A stretch of DNA of 21,565 nt from Pelargonium nanum. Its lineage: Eukaryota > Streptophyta > Magnoliopsida > Geraniales > Geraniaceae. The position numbers were made by a program, and so were the translations under genes. The stretch lies in contig JAYMTF010001741.1 in assembly GCA_036897485.1 (NCBI GenBank), positions 1 to 21,565 on the forward strand, given 5' to 3'. The notes beneath the pieces were generated by a model. It saw only the letters and a list, made by a program, of their open reading frames with translations, was not told the DNA's origin and ran no database searches. Positions 10,527 to 21,137 of the stretch are shown here, piece by piece (within the stretch, counting starts at the first letter, position 1; every line of letters begins with the position of its first letter).

Positions 10527-10790
10527 CTGATAATTCGTGTGTGCACAAACACGACATGTCTAGTAATCATGTTGTATGATCCAAAACAAACACGACATGA
10601 TTACGAACACGATAAGTAAATGAGATGTGTTGACATGACACGATTCAACATGTTATTAGGATCAACTTACGTTTATACCTTTAATTATGCGTCACAACAC
10701 GACTAATTAACATGCATGCGTATAACACAAACACATCTACTAAACGTCACACTAATTCCGTGTTTCTTCACGACACAAATTACATAATGA
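10527..10790. repeat. ACACGA-rich degenerate repeat block
   Basis: The motif ACACGA(C/T) or close variants recurs many times from about 10549 to 10775, mixed with complementary GTGTG/CATGT stretches. Sequence of this style is familiar as dispersed repeat DNA in plant genomes. No terminal repeats or coding capacity were found, so the element type is not assigned. Confidence 0.45.
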
Positions 10791-10950
10791 AACAATCAGG
10801 AATCATGTGTGAGCAAAAACACTAAATTTTCACATTATTTTCCATTTAAACTAAGAAAATAAAAATATATTCATGTGTTAATCACCCAAACAATCTAATA
10901 TAATGATATTTTCCATTGAAAATAAGAAAAAATTAAAGACTATGGTTGGT

Positions 10951-11082
10951 TGGGAGCAAATCTCAAAAGAGATAAACCCCTCCAAAAAGAGTCGTATGCC
11001 GCTTATTGCATCGAGCGCACGGTATTCTTTAGTAAAAGGCGAAAGAATAGTTCGCTTTGCACTCAATGCACGGCTGCGTGAT
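10951..11082 (-). ncRNA. U5: U5 spliceosomal snRNA
   Basis: The minus strand carries the U5 hallmark loop CGCCTTTTACT (11031-11041), closed by a perfect 8-bp stem TATTCTTT / AAAGAATA. Below it the main stem continues: TGCATTGAG (11070-11062) pairs with CTCGATGCA with one G-U, and GCCG (11074-11071) pairs with CGGC (11001-10998). A U-run, CTCTTTTTGGA, takes the place of the Sm site. After it comes a 3' hairpin with ATCTC-TTTT-GAGAT as its inner part and a G-rich/CTCC outer stem. In the spliceosome, U5 loop 1 holds and aligns exon ends in both splicing steps. Ends are estimates: the 5' end from TATA spacing, the 3' end from the last hairpin. A loose match to the plant snRNA 3'-end signal (CCATAGTCTTTAA) lies just beyond. 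Short open frames across this region are chance. Confidence 0.93.
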
Positions 11083-11105
11083 TTTACCAACCAACCTCCA
11101 CTCCC

Positions 11106-11113
11106 TTTATATA
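11106..11113 (-). promoter_or_regulatory. TATA box of the U5 snRNA gene
   Basis: TATATAAA reads on the minus strand, about 31 nt before the estimated U5 5' end. It begins 32 bp after the end of the USE. Plant snRNA genes use this spacing for Pol II (U1, U2, U4, U5); Pol III snRNA genes (U3, U6) are about 10 bp shorter. Confidence 0.88.
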
Positions 11114-11145
11114 GCAAGTCTCGCGCAACATTTTCATCTCCTAGC

Positions 11146-11156
11146 CGATGTGGGAC
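11146..11156 (-). promoter_or_regulatory. Upstream sequence element (USE) of the U5 snRNA gene
   Basis: GTCCCACATCG on the minus strand is an exact match to the plant snRNA USE consensus RTCCCACATCG. It lies correctly upstream of the TATA box and supports an expressed, not just copied, snRNA gene. Confidence 0.93.
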
Positions 11157-11930
11157 AACTTATCATCCCCAAACACAGTAGCTTACACTTCAGCCATCTA
11201 ATGGGCCGTACCGTAGATTCTTGATGGGCTCAAATAACACTGCTAACGGCCCAATAATCCACTTCACTGTGCGAAGTGTAAATGTTTGATCAGAACTCAT
11301 AAATTTACTACCAATAATTCAGCACAACAGTGAAGCAACTTGTGGAGGAACAAGAATCAAAATTTACTGCATTTCAGGAGTAAAATCTTGAGAAAAAGCT
11401 AAACAGACACGACCATAAATATTTTGCAGCCAAATCAACTACAGTACTATTTGCTTGGCCTGCCTCTGTTCAACACATGGCTCCTGAGCAAGTTCTTCAC
11501 CAAGGACCACCATTTTTTTCAAAATAAAAAGATTTTATCTCTGATATATACCTATCAGCTTCTCACATGTCAAAGAGCCAGAACACTTGATACCATCAGA
11601 TTCAGAGGACTAGACAAACTGGGAAAGTTTCAATAACAATCTTTCTTTTTTATCCTTTACTTGGTTCTTTGGGTCACATAGTTATTGAATATTTACAATC
11701 TGACATCAATAACGACAACTTGGGAAGATAAACCATAAAAACACAATTTCAGAGCTATTCAAGAATCATCACTGACATGTTACAAGTACATTTTTAACTT
11801 TTTTACCCAACAAAATATTGAGCAAATTCAGGATTCTGTGATCAAAACCACATTGATTAAGAAAAACAATAATAATCACACAAAAGAAGATCCAAAGTGC
11901 CAAAAAAGTTTTCAGATTTGGAATCCTATT
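11157..11930. other. Intergenic region between the U5 gene and the small membrane protein gene, with three site II-like motifs
   Basis: Three TGGGCY-type motifs occur at 11202-11207, 11225-11230 and 11248-11253, within 100 bp upstream of the U5 USE. A small hairpin, CACTTC-N7-GAAGTG, sits at 11260-11278. The rest is AT-rich. A 70-codon frame at 11424-11636 has no recognisable domain. Confidence 0.45.
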
Positions 11931-12131
11931 TCTATTCCCACCCTTTTAAAACAGTGTCACTCCCTTTCCACTCACCATTTTATTAACACTCTCATTTCCA
12001 CTCTCTTTTTGTTTTCCCTCAGTTTCTTGACTCTCCATTTCTCTTCTCCCCCTTCTTTTTAACCACTCCTCATTCGGGTTGTGACAATTGTTTCAGTCTC
12101 AAATTAGCTTACCTTCGTGCTCGTTGCGGAA
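11931..12131 (+). promoter_or_regulatory. Pyrimidine-rich leader / core promoter of the small membrane protein gene
   Basis: From about 11931 to 12061 the plus strand is strongly C/T-rich (CTCTC and TTTCC stretches), a common feature of plant core promoters and 5' UTRs. No convincing TATA box was identified, so the start site is open. Confidence 0.4.
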
Positions 12132-12488
12132 ATGGGGATTCTTGAGGCGAGGTTGAATGATCAGCTACAGCCTGCATTTGAAGAAGCACCTATGTCAGTA
12201 GAGGAGCCGAGTCGCTACTCGCATAGATCAATTGAGACACTGGTGGTGGTTTTAGCTGCAATAGTGATTGTGGGGGTCATAGCTGGGGTCATTGCTCGGC
12301 TTTGTGGAGGACGGCATTTCAGTGGCAATGGGGAAGACGACATAGAAGGATGGGTCGAGAGGAAGTGTAGGAGCTGCATTGATGGTGGAGTTCCAGCAGC
12401 ACCTGCACCTGCACCAGCACCAGCTCCGGCTCCTCCTCCACCTGAAGAACCAAAACCAGCTGCTGCATCAGAAGAAGCAAAGAAGTAA
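12132..12488 (+). CDS. Small single-pass membrane protein with Cys motif and Pro/Ala-rich tail
   Basis: A single exon encodes 118 residues from the ATG at 12132; the in-frame GTG at 12117 is not used as a plant start. Residues 1-33 are acidic and polar. Residues 34-55 form one hydrophobic helix (IETLVVVLAAIVIVGVIAGV). Then come RLCGGRHFSG, an acidic patch, and EGWVERKCRSCIDGG (72-86), with C58, C79 and C82. Residues 87-118 are an Ala-Pro alternating run, PPPP, and a charged EEPKP...EEAKK end. The GWVERKCRSC block looks like that of conserved small plant proteins, often labelled uncharacterised or proline-rich, but I cannot assign a function. With no signal peptide, a type III-like or tail-in-cytosol arrangement is possible; topology is inferred. 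Codon bias and an intact frame with a sharp TM segment argue that it is real. It is transcribed towards the CESA gene. Confidence 0.8.
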   Translation: MGILEARLNDQLQPAFEEAPMSVEEPSRYSHRSIETLVVVLAAIVIVGVIAGVIARLCGGRHFSGNGEDDIEGWVERKCRSCIDGGVPAAPAPAPAPAPAPPPPEEPKPAAASEEAKK

Positions 12489-13443
12489 AGGCACACAAAT
12501 GGGTTAGAGAGCAAATTTTCAGTGTGAGAGTATCAGATAGTCTTTGCAGCTTTTGCATAGCAAAACAGTAGGTCATGACTCAAAGCTGCATATTATCTAT
12601 GGTTTGTCTGTATGACAGATTGAGCACTTTAGCTTCATTAGCAGAGCTGAATTTTTTTTAGTTGATTTTAACAGATACATAACTAGCTAGTACCAGTAGC
12701 TGGTGCTTCAAGTTCCATATGTGTACCTCATTTGTTGAACCCTAAGCATAACTCTTAGCATGTATAATCTGCTCATTGATTTAAATTTGAATCTCTGACA
12801 CAACCATGGTGAGATAAAGACATTATTTGACTGAAGAAAGCAATGTATCATAGGGTTGGAGTTTTACAGAATCCAACCTTTGCTTTCTTCAAAAGCCAAA
12901 TATTGTGCAAGCTTTGGTTTCAACTGAGAGTTCATTTTCTAAAAAGGTGTTTGAAAACTTACCGTTGCAGATAAAGCAGTGTAATGTGGAGCATTATGTG
13001 CCAAAAAGCTCCTCATCTTCAATCATAATCTTTGAAAACCTAGATTACAAGTCAAATATCAAACAATGTTATTCTCAGACTCTCCAAAGTGCTAGTGCTA
13101 TCAGATTTGTGCAAGTAAATTTAGGACAACTGAAGATGAATTTTGAACATTATCTTTATTACGTACAACCCAAAGGGAAGAATAAACAGAGTCACTATAG
13201 CATCCAATCCATTTTATCACAATAAATTACAAAATGCATTAACTAAACAAATTAATTAATTGAAATTCGCTCGAACAATAAATAGAATCAGACTGCATTC
13301 CCTATCCCACACAACTGTTAAAACTTGAACTCAGATACCAACAGCAGCTACCCTAAAACATTTTCCAGTGGTAAACATTCAAATCTGGGCGTATTTTTCT
13401 TCGGCGTTGCTATGTTGCTCTTTGTCTGTCTACAAATTTTTCT
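12489..13443. other. Convergent 3' region between the membrane-protein gene and CESA
   Basis: This region holds the 3' UTRs of two converging genes. A minus-strand AATAAA at 13155-13160 is a candidate polyadenylation signal for CESA, about 285 nt past its stop. A 106-codon plus-strand frame at 12905-13225 has no domain and is probably chance. Confidence 0.5.
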
Positions 13444-16400
13444 CTAGCAGTTGATTCCACACACACTAGTATCGGGGCCAGTGACCCTTGTTGTAAATGG
13501 ATCAATACGAACCCACAGTAGTGAGAAGATGGAGGCAAGAAGAATTGACCATACAACAACGATGGTAGGTGTTCGGTTCTGGCGTCCCATCAAACCCTTG
13601 AGGAAGGGATAGAGATGAACGATAACCCAGAAAGCGAAAAATAGCTTCCCAAAAAGAGGACCCCAAGATTGATATCCGCTGTTAATGGCATAGGAGATCC
13701 CAGCAACCACTCCCACCAAATTTACAATCAGAAGAGTGGTTGGAGGAATGAGCAGAGTTGTCCATTTGAACAAGTAGAGCTCAGCAAAATCCCCATCTTC
13801 ATCAGATGCTTTGGATGTGACAGTGAAATTGGTATCAACTTTAGCGAGAACTTTGAGCAAGCCTTGGAAAACAGCAAATAGATGGGCTGACACACCTCCA
13901 ATAACCCAAAACTGTTCATTTCTCCACCATTCATCAATGCCGACACCACTCCATCTCATTTCCAATATACCCGTAGCAAAAATGGAAATAAAGAGGGATA
14001 TGAACCAGATACTGGCGATGTTACTGATCTGCAGGTGAACACACAACATTAGGACACAGAAAGCGCAAGTCAATTTCCTCAAAATACCTAACTTGTAAGT
14101 CTTCAGAGGACTTAAGTTATGTAAACGATAAATGTATTTAATAAATGATGATAGGAACTTTAGTTAAGATGGTTAAGTTTAATCGTACTGGATACCACCA
14201 AAAAGGAAGATTTTAAGGGGAACTATTTCTCAGTTTTATCATTTCAAGATGGGAAAAGTAACCACCCAAAGGAAGGCAAGGAAAGAAACGAAAGAAAATC
14301 TACATTTCCATATACAATATGTAATTGCACATACCTGTGGAATAATGAATTTTCCAGTGAGCAGACAGATAGCTGGCAAGGTACAGTAGAATAGAAGAGG
14401 AATGGATGTGATTGGATAGATAGTGGTATTGATGTACGCAAACCTCTCCAACCATTTCAGCCTTCCATTATAACCATACCATAAAGGACAATGGCGACTG
14501 AGAAGAATTTCGACTGAACCTAAAGCCCATCGAAGCACTTGATTCAGACGATCAGACAGATTAATGGGAGCAGACCCTTTGAAGGCAGGACGTGCGGGCA
14601 TGCAATAGATAGATTTCCAACCACGGGCATGCATCTTGAATCCTGTAAGGATATCCTCTGTAACTGAACCATAAATCCATCCAATCTGTGCAAATTATTA
14701 ATGTCAGTAACCTTTACCACTATCGCACAGTAGTACTAACAGGAATTAGAAAATCCAAGTATATCAAGAGGGGAAGATAGATAACGTACCTCCATCCCCC
14801 AGTCTGTCTTGTCCTCGTATCCACAGCTGATGACATGAATAGCTTCTTTGAGGAGGGACTCTGGTGTGGCTGACTGCGGAACACCACCATTTTCCATAAG
14901 CGTCGAGGCAACAAAAACAGCTGATTGACCAAACCTTTTCTCAAGGCTCATTTGAGACATGAGCAGTGACTTCTCATCATCAAATCCAGTACCTACATAA
15001 TAATTAGCAGGAAATATCAGAATTCGACCTAACTACTAGTAACGTGGCCAACTAGTTTGTCTGGTAGCAGTGCATCCACATCAACAGTAATTCACATTGT
15101 TTACAGAATTTCAGGGTTTTTTTTTTCTATGATCACTTCACATAAAGAGAGCACAAATTGCCAAAAATATCCAAATAAAAATTAAAAACTGTTAATAAAA
15201 GGGAAATAGTGAATCTAGTCAAATCAAATGAGGAACAGAAAAACAATGTTGTACCTTCAACCCCTTCTTCTATATCTTCTAAATTGTAAACTGGCACAGT
15301 AGGGTCAACATGTTTGCTCGATTTTTTCTTATTTGAGTCCTTTTTACTTGATTTGGAACCCTTCTTTCTCGATCCTCCAAAACATGAAGACAAAAATCCT
15401 GGTTTCTTGTGCTTAGGCTTGAGAGGAGGCTCATATCCATATAAGGCTGTTCTGTTGAAACAACAACCTGTACCCACATATACAGGGCCTTGAATCCCAT
15501 CCAAACCTCGTAAATTGATCTAGAATCCACAATATTAAATAAAGAACCGATAAGAAAGAAATGTTATTAAAATAAATAAATAAAAATAGATTAACATACA
15601 CTGGTAGCCCAGTATAATGAAAAGCTATGATATCCAGTAAAGTAATCCAAACAAAATATGAATAATGACTAATTCTAGTCAAATTGTGATAATGAAACTT
15701 ACATCAAAGAACACAGTGTTACGGTTAGCATATCGATCATTCTTATCAATCCCGTCAAATCTCTGGGGAAATTGAACGTAGCAAACTGATTTTCCAAGGT
15801 TAGGATCCATTAGGAAACACATAGCTTCCCTCAAGGCCTTGCTATTGTTTATATAATGATCACAATCAAGATTTAACAAGAAAGGCCCATTTGTAAGCAC
15901 TGCCGATACACGAATCTGTTCAGAGATGTACAAAGTGTTAGAGATTTTACATATGTGGAGAATATCAATAATAAATGACTGCCTAGTGACTACTTACAAG
16001 TGCATTCATAGCACCAGCCTTCTTGTGATGCTGAAAACCAGGACGCTTCTCTCGAGACACATAAACTAACCGGGGAAGCTCATTTCCCTCAGTGTCAAGT
16101 CCTCCACTGTGCCCTAAGAAAACCTGAAATGCAATGAACACCAAAGCATGACTAAGAACAGTGTGTTATTAGCAGGTATTAAAGATCAGACAGGAAACAA
16201 CCTAAAGTGTACACTAAGAGCCACATGTTATGAAAATAAATTGGCCCTAGTCAATATAGACAAACCTGGATCATTCCTGGGTGATCTCTGGTGTTATTTC
16301 CTGGCCAAGGTGTACCGTCTTGCATAACCCATCCTTCATCAGGAATCTTTTGTGCTTTTGCAACAAGCCCATTGACACGTATTTTGAACTCTTCATATTC

Positions 16401-18764
16401 TCTCTGCAAATGGTAGTTTCAGTAACAACATAATCTAACCAGTGCATAAGAAAAAAGAATACCACGACTTTTACCTTCATAGCTCTACGGTCTTTTACAA
16501 ATGATGGATGGACTTTATCTTTCAAGTAATCTATTTTCAGAGCAAAATACCATTCTGGAGCACGTGGCTCAATGTTGTATTTTTTGCAGAACGGAACCCA
16601 CTTTCTTGCAAATTCGGATGTTTCAGCCAGAGCTTCAAATGTCAACATTGAAGCTCCATCATCCGAGACATAGCAAGAAACTTTGTCAACAGGATAATCA
16701 ACTGCAAGAATTGATAGGACAGTATTGGCTGTGACAAGTGGAGGTTCCTTTAAAGGATCAACTGTACTCACAAAAATGTCTACAGCGGCCAATTGAGATG
16801 GTTCTCCTTCTCGGTCATATCTGCAGAGCATAATGCACATTGTAGGTTGACATAACTGTTTAATATTTGAGAATATTTATCATGACCTAATAGCATAACA
16901 TTAGATCAATCTACCTCAGAGCCAGTCTGTCGAGATACGTCTCGCGATTCACAGGAAGCCATTTTGGAAACTGATCCAAAATCCATGATATAGCAAACCA
17001 AATCTCACAAATAACAGAAATCAACCACAAAGCATAGGCATTTTTAACTGGATTTGTAATACGGTAGTGCAAGAAAATGCAAAGAATCACAAGCCGCAGG
17101 ACGATGACCATCCTGTAAGGGTTGATCCTAGAAGAAGGAATAGAAACTTTCCTCGACAGTGGCTGACGGGCTTCATCATTCCTGTTCATCAAAAATTCAA
17201 ATTCAGCAACCCGTCTAAATTAAATAAATAGTTACAATAAAGAATCAACATATTATTTGCAAAGAATATTTCATTTACCAAGTACTACTGACTATAACTA
17301 TTGGCCTAGGGTACAGATTCTTCTCAGTTTGTACATTCAGCTACATCTATTCACATAAAAAGCATTACTAATGCTAGGATTAATTCTGTCTGCAAATCAT
17401 TTGACCCCATCCAGACCGAGGTGGGTCAAAGTAAAAATTTCTGAAACATAAAACAAATATAGATCACACACCAGACATCATAAATTGAGGGGGGAAAGAT
17501 CATGTCTGGCACATACATTTCAAACGTATTCATTTTTTTGTCAAGACAACATCTTCCTATCAACAGTCTTCACACCAATACACTTCCCCCTGTCCAGATA
17601 ATCTTACTCTACCAATACAAAAAGCATGCATTGACACATTCATTCACAAACAAATGGAGTAAAACATGAAATTATAATCTGATCTGCAGGTAATAGTCAT
17701 TGAAGAGATAAGGCAAATAGACAATTAGCAACATAAATGCATTGAACCCTTGAACCCCATTAAGCGAGGAACTTACAGTAAGGCTTCATCCATAACCACA
17801 TCAGTACTGGCATCAAAATCCACTCCTCTACCCTCAGAAGGAGCATGACTAACACTCAATGGGGCCGAATTCTTTTCCGGCTTAATCTTCCAACCATCAA
17901 TTCTCTCTTTCCACGCCACATTGCCAAATCCCGACAAACCAGAATCCCTTCCCAGATCACCTGACCTAACATTAGCTGTAAAGTAACATTGCTTTTAAGA
18001 ACTCGGATCAGATCTAAACCAGAACTTCATGATAAAGCTACAAGAATAGAGAGATCTGGACATACGTGATTGATTGAAGTTCCCTGAATAAGGAAGTGAA
18101 TGCACCCTCTTCCCCAACCCACCAATGTCTGAAGACGCCATGGAAAGCCGCCCAGGAGATGCAGCCGACAACTCTCCAGAGACCTAAAAAACATCAAACA
18201 AGAAATGAAAATTCATGATCTTACAAATCACAACTAGAAATAAACAAAATCAACCTACCGTGCTCCCATTTGCAAGCAGAGGAATATGGTTAGAGGAAAC
18301 CTCTCTGTCGTAGTTGGCCGGAGGAAGCTCGGAATCAGCATCCTCCACTTGCTCCCCAGAAACCGGAGGACTTCCTGAAACAACCACCTCAAATCTCAAT
18401 TCAACAAAAACGAAAAGCACAAATCAGAATTCACAGTCCAAAATTCACAAACAAACCCTTGAGCCTCTTGTACTTGGTCTTGCACTGAGGGCAACACTGG
18501 TTCCCATCTTTCCTCTCGTACTCGTAACAGGGACGACAAACCGGGAACGCGCATATGTCGCAGGCCACAAACGGGTCGCCCTCCACCGTCTTCCCCACAT
18601 TGTCGCTACAGATCTGACACACCTGAAGGCCACCACCCTGAAATCGCAATCAGAACCAATCACAATCGATTAATCGATTAAATTAAAGAAAAAGAGCTCT
18701 AAAACAGTTCAATTCAAGTACTAGTAAACCTACTGACCACAGTATTGGCTCTGGAGTCCATCAT
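13444..18764 (-). CDS. CESA3: Cellulose synthase A catalytic subunit, CESA3-like
   Basis: Fourteen exons encode 1044 residues: 18738-18764, 18457-18637, 18259-18374, 18066-18183, 17777-17975, 16915-17181, 16475-16820, 16266-16403, 15998-16123, 15703-15915, 15255-15519, 14790-14992, 14335-14685, 13444-14028. All junctions are GT-AG and in phase. The N-terminal RING-type zinc domain uses C16, C19, C35, C38, C43, C46, C58 and C61. Two membrane helices (about 230-290) precede the cytosolic GT2 domain, with catalytic DDG (356-358), DCD (523-525), TED (742-744) and QVLRW (782-786). A Lys/Ser-rich class-specific region covers about 611-648. The remaining helices follow 786, and the protein ends in CGINC. 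CESAs polymerise UDP-glucose into beta-1,4-glucan in plasma-membrane rosettes. The N-terminal [12 protein letters not shown], the NQSPN motif, the RVTGPD..CGINC end and overall similarity point to the CESA3 (primary wall) clade. The least certain part is exon 1 (MMDSRANTV), whose donor is GTCAGT. Confidence 0.96.
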
Positions 18765-19200
18765 CGTGTCCGTCTCAGAGCTCCAAATCAGAATCTGGAA
18801 TCGAATCCGAGAGTTGCGGAGCTAAAATCGACCAAAAAAGCCCAAATCGGAATCGGGCAAATGGGTGGATCGTGCCCTAAGAGCGAGGAGGAGAAGAAGA
18901 TGGTGACCTTACATTAGAGGAGAATGAGAGAGAACAGCTGTTGTTTAAAACGAATCGCATCGCACCGACAGATCCGGCGGGCAGGAAAAAGATAGCTAGC
19001 GATGGCAAAAGCGTAGATTGATGGTGAAGATACAATTTTTTGTGACCAGATCTTGCCACGTCAGCAGTGGAGCCTACAGAAGCGGGACTCTGATTGGTTG
19101 CTCGGTCTTGGCGTGCTGAGCTGGCAGCGGCACTTGGGATTGGAGGTACATTTGTCTTAAATATCTTGTGTAACAAACATTTTACGTTTGTATCTGAGTT
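18765..19200 (-). promoter_or_regulatory. 5' leader and proximal promoter of the CESA3-like gene
   Basis: Upstream of the ATG the minus strand is pyrimidine-rich (TCTTCTTCTCCTCC near 18890), as in a plant leader. At 18914-18909 the minus strand reads ATGTAA, which is either an AUG-stop or part of a GTAAGG splice donor. Further up, CCACGTCA at 19056-19063 is an ACGT-core bZIP-type site, and ATTGG on the plus strand near 19092 gives a CCAAT box on the minus strand. The start site is not fixed. Confidence 0.5.
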
Positions 19201-21137
19201 TTATCTTGTTGTGATCTAAACGCTTGCAATAATGCCTCAAATTTTGAAGTTAAATATAGGATATGGGTTGGTATATGTGACTATGAGATATGGGAAGAGG
19301 ACAAATAATTAGAGGATGTTAGTGTGATTGCTTTTTCCAATTTATTTGATGGGATTTAACACAAGACATGAGATGAAATGAGAATAGTGACAAATGTTGG
19401 TGAGAGTTTGTGTGAGTAAAGTGGCAAAAGAAAGTACCTTGTTTTCTTTCTCTTGAGTGGTAAAAGTTGATTTGTTAAATTATTTTGGGTTTAATGACAT
19501 GTTATAGTAAGTTAAGCATGTACATGTCAAGTCTACTTTACATGCATGCGTGTCACATCACCAATAAGTTGCCACATCAACACAGTCCCCGAGACTTAAT
19601 GAAACGATGTGTTTTGTGTTTTGTGTTTTGAATAAATAGTCTCCTTCAACTAGGACCTATGCTTCAATTGGTCAAGACGATGGTGCAATTGATAAAGATG
19701 AGACCTTTCTCGCGGAAGACATAGACCAAGATGAGATTTTGATGGTTGTTGCGTGAAATACTTAAGTGGGAAGTGGTGGAAGATGTCAATACCTAGAAGG
19801 CGAAGAAACTTTGAGATGTGGGAGGAAAACCCCACAATCTTAGAGTCCATGTTTCCTTCATTTCGGTAGGACTAACAAAAGTAGACCAATTGTGGTAGAT
19901 TTCACCTCACAAATAGTTGTTACAGTCTGAGAGTTAGTTTCGAATCGAGATCTAATTTCCGATGAAGAGCAATGACAGCAATGATTCTTCTGGCCTAGCT
20001 CACTAGCCACCCTCATACTATGATACCTAAGCGAGACAACAGAACAAGGGCGTTTTCAAATAATAAGAGAAGGATGTGCACAACTGCACAAGGCGGTAAC
20101 TATTTGGTCAAAAAATGATTGATCGACTGAACATAACTTTCAGTTTAAAAATTCAGATGAACAATTAATTTTTAAGTATATGATTTTAAGGCAAAAAAAA
20201 ATAAAAAAAGAGTCTCCCACGACATATGAGTTAAATAATCAAAGATGGATGGAGGGGTGGTTGTATAGTCAAATAATCAAAAGAAAAGTAGTAGCAATAT
20301 TTTGGTGCACTAAGTCACAACTAAGTAATGATATAATAATAGAGCAAGTGGCATGTTTTATTAGCAAATTGAGAGCTGTCGGTGCTAATCCAGCCAAGTG
20401 AAGAAGATGGCAGCTTCAAATCAATGGTTCAAGTGATGTGAAGACCCAATAATTGTAAACCATATTAGCTGTGGACTATACACACAACTGCCGTCATATG
20501 GTTGTTGAAACATTACAATTAAAATTAGAAGAAATAGTAATACAATATAGAGGTATAATTTAAAATTTTCCTTGCTTGAAAGCTAAGTACCACCATTCAC
20601 AAATGTATAATGAATCCAAATGATTATAAATTCCCTTGCACTATTGTTAATAATGTACACAATTTTATCTCATATTTTTTTTTTGGAAATTCTGTTATCT
20701 CTAAATTTTTTTTCGGAAATTCTGTTTCAACTATTCCTAAAAGTGTAGTTTAGTAGTAGTTATGTTAGTTATATAGTTATTTTTTAGAGGTAATACCAAC
20801 AACACCTGAAATGAGACTAAAATCTAGAACTCTGAGGGAGCCAAGAGCCTTAAACTGCTTGACCCTATTGTCGCTGGTTTAATAGTTGATTTTTACTCCA
20901 TTGATATATGTTAGTGTTATGTCTTCCAATATTTGTTGGAAGTATTGTTTTACTTCATTCATTGGAAGTTACTTTTCCATTATAGGATAGTGAATTTTGT
21001 TTTTGATTGTGTTGTGCTAAGATATATTTGAAGAAAATAATGATTGATCTTATTGATTAATAGTTGCAGTTAAAATTTTAACTAATTTTATGGCGGTTGG
21101 TAAATCTTATGAATCGAAAGAAGAAAACAGGTAGTTG
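19201..21137. other. AT-rich intergenic region
   Basis: No gene was recognised. Small features are three tandem TGTGTTT units near 19610-19630 and an imperfect duplication of TTTTTTTTGGAAATTCTGTT near 20673 and 20706. Around 19640-19990 there is mildly coding-like plus-strand sequence with several stops, for example IGQDDGAIDKDETF. It may be old transposon or gene debris, but no family is recognisable. Confidence 0.4.

Noticed and set aside
11140..11160. Possible Cassandra-type element suggested by the GATGTGGGAC stretch
   Set aside because: No 5S rRNA-like sequence or LTR pair is present; the stretch is the snRNA USE.
10878..11181. Two overlapping open frames on opposite strands (79 and 92 codons)
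   Set aside because: They cover the U5 snRNA and its promoter; the RNA structure and USE/TATA explain the sequence, and the peptides have no domain.
12215..12576. Minus-strand frames of 99 and 85 codons with Gly/Ala or Leu/Val runs
   Set aside because: They are complements of the Ala-Pro coding repeat of the plus-strand gene.
12905..13225. 106-codon plus-strand frame
   Set aside because: It lies in the convergent 3' UTR region, begins without an ATG in good context, and shows no domain or composition bias.
18314..18673. 119-codon plus-strand frame
   Set aside because: It is antisense to CESA exons 2-3 and the intron between them.
19640..19990. Possible plus-strand gene fragment
   Set aside because: Some coding-like peptides appear but several stops interrupt them and no family could be recognised, so it is left as intergenic.
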